Below are positions 1 through 11,261 of a stretch of 64,000 bases of DNA, in pieces. Below the pieces are notes generated by a model, which did not search any database, was not told where the DNA came from, and worked only from the letters and a program-made list of their open reading frames with translations. Location of the stretch: NCBI RefSeq assembly GCF_005144415.1, contig NZ_SWJE01000020.1, forward strand, positions 1 to 64,000. The letters run 5' to 3'. The number at the start of each line of letters is the position of its first letter. Position 1 is the stretch's first letter. Position numbers and translations under genes: made by a program. The DNA is from Trinickia terrae. GTDB taxonomy: Bacteria > Pseudomonadota > Gammaproteobacteria > Burkholderiales > Burkholderiaceae.

Positions 1-449
1 CGCTGATGGTGGGCATCGAGCAGAAGCTGTTGGGCGGCAACGTGCCGTGGACGCTGCACCACCAGCACTGGGACCACGAGATGCTCAAGCCCGCCTCGCA
101 ATGCAAGCCGATCGCGTATCCGAAGCCGGACGGCAAGCTGACGTTCGACCGTTTGTCCTCGGTGTTCATCTCGAACACGAACCACGAGGAGAACCAGCCG
201 GCGCATCTGACGCTCAAGGACGCGTCAGTGCCGGTGAGCGTGAACCTGCGCACCTATGCGGGGCCGGAGGGGCGCTTCTGCCCGGCGGCGGTCTACGAGT
301 TCGTGAAGCACGACGACGGCAGCGACCGCCTGCAAATCAACGCGCAGAACTGCGTGCACTGCAAGACCTGCGATATCAAGGACCCGACGCAGAACATCGT
401 ATGGGTCACGCCCGAGGGCGGCGGCGGGCCGAACTATCCGGGCATGTGA
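1..449 (+). CDS. Electron-transfer flavoprotein:ubiquinone oxidoreductase, C-terminal part (5' end outside window)
   Basis: This is the last ~149 codons of a gene that begins before the window; the reading phase starts at base 3. The product passes electrons from reduced ETF to ubiquinone in the inner membrane during fatty-acid and amino-acid oxidation. What identifies it is the C-terminal ferredoxin-like 4Fe-4S segment: a Cys in FCPAAVYE, then [16 protein letters not shown], giving the four cluster ligands, and the conserved ending [10 protein letters not shown]. The flavin domain cannot be assessed because it lies outside the window. The stop TGA is followed by an inverted repeat and a rho-independent terminator, so this is the end of a transcript. 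Confidence 0.95.
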   Translation, partial: LMVGIEQKLLGGNVPWTLHHQHWDHEMLKPASQCKPIAYPKPDGKLTFDRLSSVFISNTNHEENQPAHLTLKDASVPVSVNLRTYAGPEGRFCPAAVYEFVKHDDGSDRLQINAQNCVHCKTCDIKDPTQNIVWVTPEGGGGPNYPGM

Positions 450-477
450 CGCGGACCGCGGTCAGCTTTGCATGGGA

Positions 478-507
478 CCCGAGTAAGCGCTAAAGCGCTA
501 ACTCGGG
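478..507. repeat. Imperfect 14-bp inverted repeat downstream of the ETF-QO gene
   Basis: Arms at 478-491 and 494-507 pair at 13 of 14 positions around a 2-base centre; the core is AGCGCT AA AGCGCT. It is directly preceded by GCATGGGACCC (470-480), a string that recurs at 3820-3831 next to a second hairpin. No gene is encoded here. It lies before the terminator hairpin of the same intergenic region. Confidence 0.7.
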
Positions 508-514
508 CCGACAC

Positions 515-550
515 GAAAAAAATGGGCGCTCTTTGCAGCGCCCATTTTTA
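515..550. terminator. Bidirectional rho-independent terminator between the ETF-QO gene and aroC
   Basis: A perfect 13-bp stem (arms 518-530 and 537-549, core ATGGGCGCT / AGCGCCCAT) with a 6-base loop. The stem is flanked by an A-run on the left and a T-run on the right, so it can terminate the plus-strand ETF-QO transcript and the minus-strand aroC transcript that converge here. Confidence 0.9.
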
Positions 551-571
551 TTGCGGCCCTCGCCTTATCGC

Positions 572-1681
572 TTACGCTCCCGGCGGCGCGCTTGCGGCAA
601 TCTTCGGCGTCGCCACGACCACGTCACCGCATTGCGCCCGATGGCGCAGCGCGTGATCGATCAGCACCAGCGCGAGCATCGCCTCGGCAATCGGCGTCGC
701 GCGAATGCCGACGCACGGGTCGTGTCTGCCGAACGTCTCGACGACAGCCGGCTCGCCCGCCTTGTCGATCGAGCGGCGCGGCGTGCGGATGCTCGAGGTC
801 GGCTTGATCGCGATCGACACAGTAACGTCCTGCCCCGTCGAAATACCGCCGAGCACGCCGCCGGCATGGTTGCCGACGAAGCCAGCCGGCGTCAGCTCGT
901 CGCCATGCTCCGAGCCGCGTTGCGCAACACTCGCGAAGCCCGCGCCGATCTCGACGCCCTTCACCGCGTTGATGCCCATCATCGCGTGCGCGATGTCGGC
1001 GTCCAGGCGATCGAACAGCGGCTCGCCAAGGCCGACCGGCACGCCCGACGCCACCACCTTGATGCGTGCTCCGATCGAGTCGCCATCCTTGCGCAGAGCA
1101 TCCATATAGGCTTCCAACTGCGGCACGATGTCAGCGTTCGGCACGAAGAACGGGTTCTCGCGCACGTGCGCCCAATCGACGAACGGCACGTCGATCTCGC
1201 CGAGCGCGCTCATGTAGCCGCGCACTTCGACGCCTAGACGCTCGCGCAGCCACTTCTTCGCGACTGCGCCCGCGGCAACCGTCGGCGCGGTCAGGCGCGC
1301 CGACGAGCGGCCGCCGCCGCGATAGTCGCGCACGCCGTATTTCTGCCAGTAGGTGTAGTCGGCGTGGCCAGGGCGGAAGGTCTCGGCGATGTTGCCGTAG
1401 TCCTTGCTGCGCTGGTCCGTGTTGCGGATCAAGAGGGCGATCGGCGCGCCGGTCGTCACGTTCTCGAACACGCCCGACAGGATCTCGACCTTGTCCTCCT
1501 CCTGGCGCTGCGTCACGTGGCGCGACGTGCCGGGCTTGCGGCGGTCGAGTTCGATCTGGATGTCTTCAGTGGTCAATGCCATGCCCGGGGGGCAGCCGTC
1601 GATCACGCAGCCGATGGCGGGACCATGCGATTCACCGAACGTCGTGACGGTAAAAAGCGTACCGAGAGTATTGCCGGACAT
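572..1681 (-). CDS. aroC: Chorismate synthase
   Basis: AroC makes chorismate from 5-enolpyruvylshikimate-3-phosphate by anti-1,4 elimination of phosphate, the last step of the shikimate pathway; it needs reduced FMN. The 369-residue product has the usual family length and conserved blocks: the N-terminal [10 protein letters not shown] (from about residue 15), the [20 protein letters not shown] segment, the RPGHADYTY segment, and GGGRSSAR. The start at 1681 gives the canonical N-terminus [10 protein letters not shown]. It is transcribed toward the ETF-QO gene and ends at the shared bidirectional terminator. No strong Shine-Dalgarno is visible upstream. Confidence 0.97.
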   Translation of the reverse strand: MSGNTLGTLFTVTTFGESHGPAIGCVIDGCPPGMALTTEDIQIELDRRKPGTSRHVTQRQEEDKVEILSGVFENVTTGAPIALLIRNTDQRSKDYGNIAETFRPGHADYTYWQKYGVRDYRGGGRSSARLTAPTVAAGAVAKKWLRERLGVEVRGYMSALGEIDVPFVDWAHVRENPFFVPNADIVPQLEAYMDALRKDGDSIGARIKVVASGVPVGLGEPLFDRLDADIAHAMMGINAVKGVEIGAGFASVAQRGSEHGDELTPAGFVGNHAGGVLGGISTGQDVTVSIAIKPTSSIRTPRRSIDKAGEPAVVETFGRHDPCVGIRATPIAEAMLALVLIDHALRHRAQCGDVVVATPKIAASAPPGA

Positions 1682-1777
1682 GAGCGTCGTCCAAAAGGAA
1701 ATCGGGGAGACCGTTACTATACCAGCCGGTTAATCTCGCCGCGCCCTCGCACAACCGGCCCCCGGCTCATGACGGCC

Positions 1778-3715
1778 TCATTTGCGCGCCCCGCGCAGCT
1801 CGCCGACGATGCGCTGCAGCACCTCCGGCGTGGCCGCATGCGGCTCGAGCGGCTCCGCCACGGCGAGCGTCAGGCGGCTCATCACGCCCTTCCTGACCGG
1901 CCGCGGCCAATGCGCGTCTTCCGCGCGCGAGAACACGCTGCCCCACAGGCCGCGCAGCGCCATCGGCACGACCGGCACCGGCGCGCGCTGGACGATCTCG
2001 CTCACCCCGTGACGGAACGGATTGAGCTCGCCGGTCTTCGTCAGCTTGCCCTCGGGAAAGATGCAGACGAGCTCGCCCTCGGCCAACGCATCGGCGCATG
2101 CATCGTAAGCACGTGCGAGGAGCGCCGCGTCCTCGTGCGCCGGCGCGATCGGGATCGCTTTCGCATGCCGGAACAGCCAGCCCGTAAATGGCGTGCGGAA
2201 GATGCGGTGGTCCATCACGAAGCGGATCGGCCGCGGGCTCTCGGCCATGATGACGACCGCATCGACGAAGCTCACGTGATTGCAGACCAGCACCGCGGCG
2301 CCTGTCTCCGGAATGCGCTCCGAATGCACGAGGCGGATGCGATAGAACGTATGCACGAGCACCCAGGCGATGAACCGCAGCAGGAACTCCGGCACGAGCG
2401 AGTAAATGTAGCCCGCGACCACGACGTTCAACAGCGCCGTGGTCAGGAAGATGCCGGGAATGCTCACGCCCAGCGACGTCAGCGCGATCGCCATCAGCGC
2501 CGACACGATCATGAAGAACGAGTTCAGGATGTTGTTCGCGGCGATGATGCGTGCGCGATGCGTCGGCTGGCTGCGGCTCTGGATCAGCGCGTAAAGCGGA
2601 ACGCTGTAGAAGCCGCCGAACATCGCAAGCAGAAACAAGTCGGCAAGGATGCGCCAGTGCCCGAGCCCAGCAAGAAATTCGCCGACCGATAGCAGATGAC
2701 CCGCCAGCGGCAGCGCATGGCTCGCGAAGTAGAGATCGATGGCGAACACGCTCATGCCGATCGACCCGAGCGGCACGAGCCCGATTTCGACGCGCCGCTT
2801 CGACAGCCGCTCGCATAGCAGCGACCCGATGCCGATGCCGAACGAGAACGTGGCGAGCAGCACCGTGACGACGTCCGGGTTCGCCGAGAGCACGTCTTTC
2901 GCGAAGTTGAAGAACGAAGTGAGAAACGTCGCGCCGACGAACCAGAGCCAGGAAATGCCGAGCAGGCTCAGGAACACCGTGCGGTTTTCGCGCGCAAGCG
3001 AGAGGTTGCGCCAGGTCTCGGTGACCGGGTTCCAGTTGATCCGCAGATCCGGCTGCGGCGCCGGCGACACCGGCACGAACGCCGATACCGTGCGCCCGGC
3101 AAGGGCGATCGCGACGCAACCGAAGGCGAGGATCACGGCGCCGTGCGCAGCGAACCCGGCCGCCGCGCCGCCGATGATCGTGCCGATCAGGATCGCGACG
3201 AAGGTTCCCATCTCGACGAGGCCGTTGCCGCCCACCAGTTCCCGATCGCCCAGATGCTGCGGCAGGTACGCGTACTTGACGGGGCCGAACAGCGTCGAAT
3301 GGACACCCATCAGGAACGTGCAGAGGTAGAGCAGCGGCGCGCTGTGCATCCAGAATCCCGCGCCGCCCACCGCCATGACGGCGATTTCGAAGGTCTTCAC
3401 AAAGCGCGTGAGCGTCGCCTTGTCGTATTTGTCGGCGATCTGCCCGGAGGTCGCCGAGAAGAGCACGAACGGGACGATGAAAATCGCCGAGATCAGGAAT
3501 GCCGCCGTTTTCGCATCGACGCCGGAAAAGCGCGCCGTCTGATACGTCACGAGCGACGAGAAGCCGACCTTGAACACGTTGTCGTTGAGCGCGCCGAGAA
3601 ACTGCGTCCAGAAAAAAGGCGCGAAGCGGCGCTCGCGCAGCAGGCCGAACTGGGAGTGATGTTCACGTTCGGCGCGGCGCGCCGGTTGCGCAGCAGGCAT
3701 GGGTTGATCGCTCAT
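1778..3715 (-). CDS. MFS (LplT-like) transporter fused to a PlsC-type acyltransferase
   Basis: A 645-residue fusion. About residues 20-430 form a 12-helix MFS transporter resembling LplT, the lysophospholipid flippase. Residues ~450-645 form a PlsC/LPLAT acyltransferase with the catalytic NHVSFVD (H-x4-D type, residues 479-485) and the FPEGKLTKTGEL substrate block (FPEGK at 553-557). In E. coli lplT is followed by a separate acyltransferase/acyl-ACP synthetase gene, aas. Here transporter and acyltransferase share one chain, and no AMP-binding acyl-ACP synthetase domain is present. Inferred role: import and re-acylation of lysophospholipids at the inner membrane. The start at 3715 lacks an obvious ribosome-binding site; a second Met follows five codons later. 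Confidence 0.9.
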   Translation of the reverse strand: MSDQPMPAAQPARRAEREHHSQFGLLRERRFAPFFWTQFLGALNDNVFKVGFSSLVTYQTARFSGVDAKTAAFLISAIFIVPFVLFSATSGQIADKYDKATLTRFVKTFEIAVMAVGGAGFWMHSAPLLYLCTFLMGVHSTLFGPVKYAYLPQHLGDRELVGGNGLVEMGTFVAILIGTIIGGAAAGFAAHGAVILAFGCVAIALAGRTVSAFVPVSPAPQPDLRINWNPVTETWRNLSLARENRTVFLSLLGISWLWFVGATFLTSFFNFAKDVLSANPDVVTVLLATFSFGIGIGSLLCERLSKRRVEIGLVPLGSIGMSVFAIDLYFASHALPLAGHLLSVGEFLAGLGHWRILADLFLLAMFGGFYSVPLYALIQSRSQPTHRARIIAANNILNSFFMIVSALMAIALTSLGVSIPGIFLTTALLNVVVAGYIYSLVPEFLLRFIAWVLVHTFYRIRLVHSERIPETGAAVLVCNHVSFVDAVVIMAESPRPIRFVMDHRIFRTPFTGWLFRHAKAIPIAPAHEDAALLARAYDACADALAEGELVCIFPEGKLTKTGELNPFRHGVSEIVQRAPVPVVPMALRGLWGSVFSRAEDAHWPRPVRKGVMSRLTLAVAEPLEPHAATPEVLQRIVGELRGARK

Positions 3716-3830
3716 GCGGTCGGGGAATTATTGGGGGAAGCCGTCGCCGGCCGCGTTAGTGGCCTTCGTAGTTTGGCGCAATGGTATGGCACTGATGCGA
3801 AACGATCCGGCGCGGGCGTTGCATGGGACC

Positions 3831-3862
3831 CAAGAAAAAGCGCGCCTCGAGTGCGCGCTTAT
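3831..3862 (-). terminator. Rho-independent terminator downstream of the CBS-domain gene
   Basis: A perfect 8-bp stem (AAGCGCGC 3838-3845 / GCGCGCTT 3853-3860) with a 7-base loop. Read on the minus strand it is followed by a T-rich run (TTTTTCTT). It lies ~90 bases past the stop of the minus-strand CBS gene. It is immediately followed, in the minus direction, by GGGTCCCATGCAA, also found near 470. Confidence 0.8.
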
Positions 3863-3951
3863 TTCCCGGATAGCTTCTCTCTGCATCACATCATGCCGCA
3901 ATGCAACATGGTGGTTTGGCAGACGCGCCCACCCCTGCATCTCGCGGCGGG

Positions 3952-4413
3952 TCAACGCGTTTCCCGTTGCTCCTGCTCTTGCTCCGGCCAGTCGCGAATA
4001 TAGGCCTTCAGCATGCGGTTCTCGAAGCCCTGCTCTTCGACCACGGCCTTCGCCACGTCGTAGAACGAGATCACGCCCATCAGCGTGCGGCTTTCGAGCA
4101 CCGGCAGATAACGGACGTGATGCTCGAGCATCATCCGGCGCACTTCGTTGACGTCGGTTTCCGGCGTGCAGGTGATCGGATGGTCGTCCATCACCTTGCG
4201 AATCGACGAGGTGCCGACGCTCCCCGCATTCCTGTGCAGCGTCATGATGATTTCGCGGAACGTCAGCATGCCGACCAGCTCGCCATACTCCATCACGACG
4301 AGCGAGCCGATGTCGTGTTCGGCCATCGTATCCACTGCCTCATGCAGCGACGTATCGGGCGTAACCGTAAACAGGGTGTTGCCCTTGACTTTTAGAATGT
4401 CGCTGACTCGCAT
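3952..4413 (-). CDS. CBS-domain protein (tandem CBS pair)
   Basis: A 153-residue soluble protein made almost entirely of two CBS domains (about residues 8-60 and 75-130), with the repeated pattern 'DIGSLVVMEYGELVGMLTFREI' and 'HVRYLPVLESRTLMGVISFYDV'. Stand-alone CBS pairs usually bind adenosyl nucleotides and regulate partners; the partner is not evident here. The start at 4413 is chosen because GGGAG lies 7 bases upstream and the sequence then reads MRVSDILKVKGN. A longer reading frame upstream is compositional only. The C-terminus is Gln/Glu-rich. A terminator follows at 3831-3862. Confidence 0.9.
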   Translation of the reverse strand: MRVSDILKVKGNTLFTVTPDTSLHEAVDTMAEHDIGSLVVMEYGELVGMLTFREIIMTLHRNAGSVGTSSIRKVMDDHPITCTPETDVNEVRRMMLEHHVRYLPVLESRTLMGVISFYDVAKAVVEEQGFENRMLKAYIRDWPEQEQEQRETR

Positions 4414-4605
4414 AATTTGTCTCCCGATAAAGCACAACTGATTTTTGATCGTAACGGAAAGCCCCTCAAAAGGAAAGCGAGGGCACCCGCTCGCGGCCCT
4501 CCGGGTTTGCCCGCGACCGGCTCGAAGCCAAGCCGCGCAGTGATACGATGGCCGGCACTTCAACCTTCGCGGGCGCCGTTCGAGAAAAACGGCCCGCCGA
4601 TTCCG

Positions 4606-5928
4606 ATGTCCGCCAATCGTTTCGACACGCTTGCGCTGCATGCCGGCGCTGCCCCCGATCCCGCAACCGGCGCGCGCGCCACGCCGATCTACCAGACCAC
4701 ATCCTTCACGTTCCGCGACACCGACCATGCCGCCGCACTCTTCAACATGGAGCGCGCGGGCCATGTCTACTCGCGGATTTCGAACCCGACCGTGGCCGTC
4801 TTCGAAGAGCGCGTCGCCGCGCTCGAGAACGGTGCGGGCGCGATCGGCACCGCGAGCGGCCAGGCCGCGCTGCACCTCGCGATCGCGACGCTGATGGGCG
4901 CGGGCTCGCACATCGTCGCATCGAACGCGCTGTACGGCGGCTCGCACAACCTGCTGAGCTATACGCTGCGGCGCTTCGGCATCGAGACGACCTTCGTCAA
5001 GCCAGGCGACCATGACGCCTGGCGTGCGGCGCTGCGCCCAAACACGCGCCTCCTGTTCGGCGAGACGCTCGGCAACCCGGGGCTAGACGTGCTCGACATC
5101 GCCGCCGTCGCGCAGATCGCCCATGAGCACCGCGTGCCGCTCCTTGTCGACTCGACCTTCACCACGCCGTATCTGCTGAAACCGTTCGAGCACGGTGCCG
5201 ATTTCGTCTACCACTCGGCGACGAAATTCCTCGGCGGCCACGGCACGACGATCGGCGGCGTACTAGTCGATGGCGGCACGTTCGACTTCGTCGCTTCGGG
5301 CCGCTTCCCGGAACTCACCGAGCCCTACGACGGCTTTCACGGCATGGTGTTCGCCGAGGAGAGCACCGTCGCGCCGTTCCTGCTGCGCGCACGCCGCGAA
5401 GGCTTGCGCGACTTCGGCGCCTGCCTGCACCCTCAGGCCGCCTGGCAACTGCTGCAAGGGATCGAGACGCTGCCGCTGCGCATGGAGCGGCACGTCGCGA
5501 ACACGCGCCGGGTCGTCGAGTTTCTGGCGGCGCATCCCGCAGTCGAATCCATCGCCTATCCGGAGCTCGACTCGCATCCCGATCACGCGCTCGCCAAGCG
5601 GCTGCTGCCGCGCGGCGCGGGCGCCGTGTTCAGCTTCAACCTGCGCGGCGATCGCGCCGCGGGCCGCCGCTTCATCGAAACGCTCACGCTGTTCTCGCAT
5701 CTGGCGAACGTCGGCGATGCGCGCTCGCTCGTCATCCATCCGGCCTCGACTACACACTTCCGGATGGACGCCGCGGCGCTCGCCGGCGCCGGCATCACGG
5801 AGGGCACGATCCGGCTGTCGATCGGGCTCGAAGATGCCGACGACCTGATCGACGATCTCAAGCGTGCGCTCAAGGCGGCGGTGAAGGCGCAGTCCGGAAC
5901 GGCTGGCGCAAACAAGGGAGCATCGTGA
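4606..5928 (+). CDS. metY: O-acetylhomoserine sulfhydrylase (Cys/Met metabolism PLP enzyme)
   Basis: A 440-residue PLP-dependent enzyme of the Cys/Met metabolism family. The Schiff-base lysine is in HSATKFLGGHGT (K207), with the cofactor segment YSRISNPTVAVFEERVAALENG (residues 55-76) and substrate loop NALYGGSHNLL. The length and the insertion after the PLP lysine favour O-acetylhomoserine sulfhydrylase (homocysteine from O-acetylhomoserine and sulfide) over the ~395-residue succinyl-type enzyme MetZ. The start at 4606 gives the typical MSANRFDTLALHAG; the frame is open further upstream but lacks family similarity. Its TGA overlaps the GTG start of the following hydrolase gene, implying translational coupling. 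Confidence 0.93.
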   Translation: MSANRFDTLALHAGAAPDPATGARATPIYQTTSFTFRDTDHAAALFNMERAGHVYSRISNPTVAVFEERVAALENGAGAIGTASGQAALHLAIATLMGAGSHIVASNALYGGSHNLLSYTLRRFGIETTFVKPGDHDAWRAALRPNTRLLFGETLGNPGLDVLDIAAVAQIAHEHRVPLLVDSTFTTPYLLKPFEHGADFVYHSATKFLGGHGTTIGGVLVDGGTFDFVASGRFPELTEPYDGFHGMVFAEESTVAPFLLRARREGLRDFGACLHPQAAWQLLQGIETLPLRMERHVANTRRVVEFLAAHPAVESIAYPELDSHPDHALAKRLLPRGAGAVFSFNLRGDRAAGRRFIETLTLFSHLANVGDARSLVIHPASTTHFRMDAAALAGAGITEGTIRLSIGLEDADDLIDDLKRALKAAVKAQSGTAGANKGAS

Positions 5929-6779
5929 TCCTCGACATCAACGGCGCCGCCGCCTACGCCTACACCGGCGGCAAGGCCTTCGACCGCGCCCGGCCCACCG
6001 CCGTCTTCATTCACGGCGCGCAGCACGATCACAGCGTGTGGGGCCTGCAAAGCCGCTACTTCGCCCATCACGGCTTCAACGTGCTGGCCGTCGACCTGCC
6101 CGGCCACAGCCGCAGCGCCGGCCCGGCGGCGGCGACCATCGGCGAGCTCGCGGACTGGCTCGCCGCGTTGTTCGACGCAGCCGGTGTCGATGCCGCGTTC
6201 GTCGCCGGACACAGCATGGGCTCGCTCGTGGCCCTCGACTTCGCCGGCCGCTATCCGGCGCGCGCCGCCCGCGTGGCGCTCGTCGCGACCGCCGTGCCGA
6301 TGACCGTCTCCGACGCGCTGCTCGACGCGGCGCTCAACCGCGAGAGCGTGGCGATCGAACTCGTCAACCGCTGGTCGCATTCGACGCTCGCCGCCAAGCC
6401 GTCCGCCCCCGGCCCGGGCTTCTGGCTGCACGGCATGAACCAGCGCCTGATGGAGCGTGTCGCGGCACGCGGCGAACCACGGCTCTTCCATACCGACTTC
6501 ACGGCGTGCAACCAATATGCCGACGGGCTCGCGCGCGCGGCGCAGGTGCGTTGCCCCGTGCGCCTCGTTGTCGGCAAGAAGGACGCGATGACGCCCCCAC
6601 GCGCCACGCGCGCGCTCGCCGATGCGCTGGCCGCGGCCGGCGCCGCCGTCGACACGGTGACGCTCGACGGCGGCCACGCGCTGATGACCGAGCAGCCCGA
6701 CGCCACGCTCGATGCGCTGTTCGGCTTCGCCGCGCCGCTTCGCAACGCGCCTCGGCCGATCCAGGATAGCCCGGCGTGA
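5925..6779 (+). CDS. Alpha/beta-hydrolase fold protein
   Basis: A 284-residue alpha/beta hydrolase. Visible are the oxyanion HGAQ motif (residues 30-33), the DLPGHSRS strand, the nucleophile elbow GHSMGS with Ser97, the acid in VGKKDAMTPP and the catalytic His in DGGHALM. The substrate cannot be deduced; homologues are generic esterases and hydrolases. It starts with GTG overlapping the metY stop (GTGA), with AAGGGAG just upstream, so it is almost certainly co-translated with metY. An activity on a homoserine ester is an inference from location only. Confidence 0.88.
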   Translation: MILDINGAAAYAYTGGKAFDRARPTAVFIHGAQHDHSVWGLQSRYFAHHGFNVLAVDLPGHSRSAGPAAATIGELADWLAALFDAAGVDAAFVAGHSMGSLVALDFAGRYPARAARVALVATAVPMTVSDALLDAALNRESVAIELVNRWSHSTLAAKPSAPGPGFWLHGMNQRLMERVAARGEPRLFHTDFTACNQYADGLARAAQVRCPVRLVVGKKDAMTPPRATRALADALAAAGAAVDTVTLDGGHALMTEQPDATLDALFGFAAPLRNAPRPIQDSPA

Positions 6780-6953
6780 GCGAACGCACCATCTGCCGAA
6801 TGGCCGAGTTGCAAGCCCGCATCGATCGCAGCAAAATGAATCTAACTACTTGACGCGATTGAATTTGCTCGATTGCTCACGCGAGCTTGCGCAACCGGCC
6901 GGCGCGCGGAAGCCCGCCACGGGGCGAAGAGCAAAAGGGAAACGGAGGCGACG

Positions 6954-7274
6954 ATGGCACACACCGCTCACACCGAACACTTCGCGAATTTCGCGGAGTT
7001 CTATCCGTTTTATCTCGGGGAGCATCGCAACGTGATGTGCCGCCGGATGCACTTCGTCGGCTCGCTGGGCGTGATCGGCTGCCTGGCCATGGCGATCGCG
7101 ACCGGCGACTGGCTCTGGCTGCCGGCCGCCATCGTCTGCGGCTACGGGTTCGCCTGGGTCGGCCACTTCGCGTTCGAGAAGAACCGCCCCGCCACCTTCC
7201 GCCACCCGGTGTACAGCCTGATGGGCGACTGGGTGATGTTCAAGGATATTTGCGTGGGGAAGATATCCCTGTAG
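6954..7274 (+). CDS. DUF962 / Mpo1-like small membrane protein
   Basis: A 106-residue protein starting MAHTAHTEHFANFAEF with the DUF962 pattern: FYPFYLGEHRNVMCRRMHFVG, two hydrophobic helices, then GHFAFEKNRPATFRHPVYSLMGDWVMF. Its fungal relative Mpo1 is an Fe(II)-dependent dioxygenase of long-chain base alpha-oxidation; the bacterial function is not established. The start is set by a strong GGAGG 6 bases before the ATG. It converges with the minus-strand YihY gene, the two stops being ~35 bases apart. Confidence 0.88.
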   Translation: MAHTAHTEHFANFAEFYPFYLGEHRNVMCRRMHFVGSLGVIGCLAMAIATGDWLWLPAAIVCGYGFAWVGHFAFEKNRPATFRHPVYSLMGDWVMFKDICVGKISL

Positions 7275-7308
7275 CGCGCCGGGCCGAAACCGGCCAAGCC
7301 GCGTCGCG

Positions 7309-9353
<2,045 letters not shown>

Positions 9354-9361
9354 GCGCACCC

Positions 9362-9766
9362 GTGACGCAAACGAAGCAGGCAAGCCCCGAAGTGATCCCG
9401 CGCCGCGGCTGCGCGCTTGGCGCGGCGGTGTCCCTCGTCGCGCTGATCGCGCTCGCGGTGGCCTGGGAGGGCTGGCTCGCGCCGCTGCACCCCGGCGGCT
9501 CGGCGCTCGTGCTCAAGGCGGTGCCGCTCCTGCTGCCGCTTCTCGGCGTACTCAAGCGCCGCGTCTATACGTTCCAATGGGCGTCGATGCTGATCCTCCT
9601 CTATTTCGCCGAGGGCATCGTGCGCGGCATGACGGATGCCGGATGGTCCGCGCGGCTCGGCTGGATCGAGGCCGCGCTCGCCATGGCGTTCTTCGTTTGC
9701 GCGCTGGGCTATGTCGCCCCGTTCAAGCGCGCCGCCCGCGCGGCGAGGCGCGACGCCAGCACATAA
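9362..9766 (+). CDS. DUF2069 membrane protein
   Basis: A 134-residue hydrophobic protein with four predicted transmembrane helices (around residues 20-40, 45-65, 72-90, 100-120), matching the DUF2069 pattern including KRRVYTFQWASMLILLYFAEG. Function is unknown. GTG at 9362, 9 bases after wrbA, is chosen as the start because it precedes the first helix with a short charged leader; the ribosome-binding site is weak. The conserved wrbA neighbourhood supports co-expression. Confidence 0.82.
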   Translation: MTQTKQASPEVIPRRGCALGAAVSLVALIALAVAWEGWLAPLHPGGSALVLKAVPLLLPLLGVLKRRVYTFQWASMLILLYFAEGIVRGMTDAGWSARLGWIEAALAMAFFVCALGYVAPFKRAARAARRDAST

Positions 9767-9792
9767 CGACTATCGAGAGACTGGAGACACCC

Positions 9793-11229
9793 ATGACCGA
9801 CTCCGCCAACGCCACCGGCCAAACTTTCGTCGCGGCATGCCGCGAAGCGATCGGCGCCGCGCACGTGCTGACCGACGCGCACGACACCGCCCCCTTCCTG
9901 ACCGACTGGCGCCGCCGCTACCAAGGCGCCGCCTGTGCCGTGCTGCGGCCCGCCACGACCGAGGAAGTCGCAGCCATCGTCCGGCTTGCGCTCGAGCATC
10001 GCGTCGCGCTGGTGCCGCAAGGCGGCAACACGGGGCTCGCGGGCGGCGCGACGCCCGATGCGAGCGGCGCGCAAGCGCTCGTGAGCCTCGCGCGCCTGAA
10101 CCGCGTGCGGGAGCTCGACGCGCACAACAACACGATCACCGTCGAAGCCGGCGTAATCCTCGCCGAAGTCCAGGCGCGCGCGCAGGAAGCCGGCCGGCTT
10201 TTCCCGCTGTCGCTGGCGGCCGAGGGCAGCTGCACGATCGGCGGCAATCTCTCGACGAACGCGGGCGGCACCGGCGTGCTGCGGTACGGAAACACGCGCG
10301 AGCTCTGCCTCGGCCTCGAAGTCGTGACGCCGCAAGGCGAGATCTGGAACGGCCTGCGCGGCCTGCGCAAGGACAACACCGGCTACGACCTGCGCGATCT
10401 CTACATCGGTGCGGAAGGCACGCTCGGCATCATCACGGCGGCCGTCATGAAGCTGCATCCGCAGCCGGCCGCGCGCGTGACGGCACTCGCCGCGCTCGAG
10501 TCGCCGCATGCGGCGCTCGATTTCCTTGCGCTCACGCAGCGCTTCACCGGGCCGCTTCTGACCGGCTTCGAGTTGATGTCCGATTTCTGCCTGCGGCTCG
10601 TCGGCAAGCACTTCCCGCAGCTGCGCTATCCGTTCGGCGCGGCGCACGGCCAGATCGTGCTGCTCGAGCTGTCCGACAGCGAGAGCGAAGAACACGCGCG
10701 CGCGATCTTCGAGCGTCTGATGGAGACCGCGCTGGAGGATGGCCTCGTCGCCGATGCGGTGGTCGCCGAGAACCTCGCGCAATCGCGCGCGTTCTGGGAC
10801 TTGCGCGAGCACATCCCGCTCGCGCAGGCCGAGGAAGGGCTGAACATCAAGCACGACATCGCGGTGCCGATCTCGCGCATCGGCGCATTCATCGACACGA
10901 CCGACGCGGCGATCGCACAGGCAGTCCCGGGTGCGCGCATGGTCACGTTCGGCCATCTCGGCGACGGCAACCTGCATTACAACGTGCAGGCGCCCGAAGG
11001 CGGCGATGCGAAAGCGTTCCTCGCGCAGCACCAGGCCGGAATCAACCGGATCGTCTACGACAGCGTGCACGCGCACGGCGGCAGCATCAGCGCGGAGCAC
11101 GGCCTCGGGCAATTGAAGATCGACGAAGCGGCGCACTATAAATCCGCCGTCGAAGTGCGGCTGATGCAGGCGGTGAAGGCGGCGCTCGATCCGGCGGGCC
11201 TGATGAATCCCGGCAAGGTGCTACGCTAA
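9793..11229 (+). CDS. FAD-linked 2-hydroxyacid dehydrogenase/oxidase (GlcD/D2HGDH family)
   Basis: A 478-residue flavoprotein of the PCMH / FAD-oxidase C-terminal family. The FAD-binding part has PQGGNTGLAGGATPD (about residues 75-89) and EGSCTIGGNLSTNAGGTGVLRYGN (about 149-172). The C-terminal part has FGHLGDGNLHYNVQAP and HGGSISAEHGLGQLK, metal/substrate segments of D-lactate, glycolate and D-2-hydroxyglutarate dehydrogenases. The exact substrate among these cannot be decided. The start is supported by GGAG 6 bases upstream. It is followed closely by a metallophosphoesterase gene on the same strand. Confidence 0.9.
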   Translation: MTDSANATGQTFVAACREAIGAAHVLTDAHDTAPFLTDWRRRYQGAACAVLRPATTEEVAAIVRLALEHRVALVPQGGNTGLAGGATPDASGAQALVSLARLNRVRELDAHNNTITVEAGVILAEVQARAQEAGRLFPLSLAAEGSCTIGGNLSTNAGGTGVLRYGNTRELCLGLEVVTPQGEIWNGLRGLRKDNTGYDLRDLYIGAEGTLGIITAAVMKLHPQPAARVTALAALESPHAALDFLALTQRFTGPLLTGFELMSDFCLRLVGKHFPQLRYPFGAAHGQIVLLELSDSESEEHARAIFERLMETALEDGLVADAVVAENLAQSRAFWDLREHIPLAQAEEGLNIKHDIAVPISRIGAFIDTTDAAIAQAVPGARMVTFGHLGDGNLHYNVQAPEGGDAKAFLAQHQAGINRIVYDSVHAHGGSISAEHGLGQLKIDEAAHYKSAVEVRLMQAVKAALDPAGLMNPGKVLR

Positions 11230-11261
11230 GGCATCGCCACCGACCAGCAGGAGATGCGCCC

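Noticed and set aside
4417-4605. In-frame extension of metY upstream of 4606.
   Set aside because: The first 63 codons are not similar to the family and overlap the region just upstream of the CBS gene's ribosome-binding site; MetY N-termini begin at MSANRFDTLALHAG.
4414-4605. SAM- or SAH-type riboswitch upstream of metY.
   Set aside because: I could not recognise the conserved helices of the known classes in this 190-base stretch.
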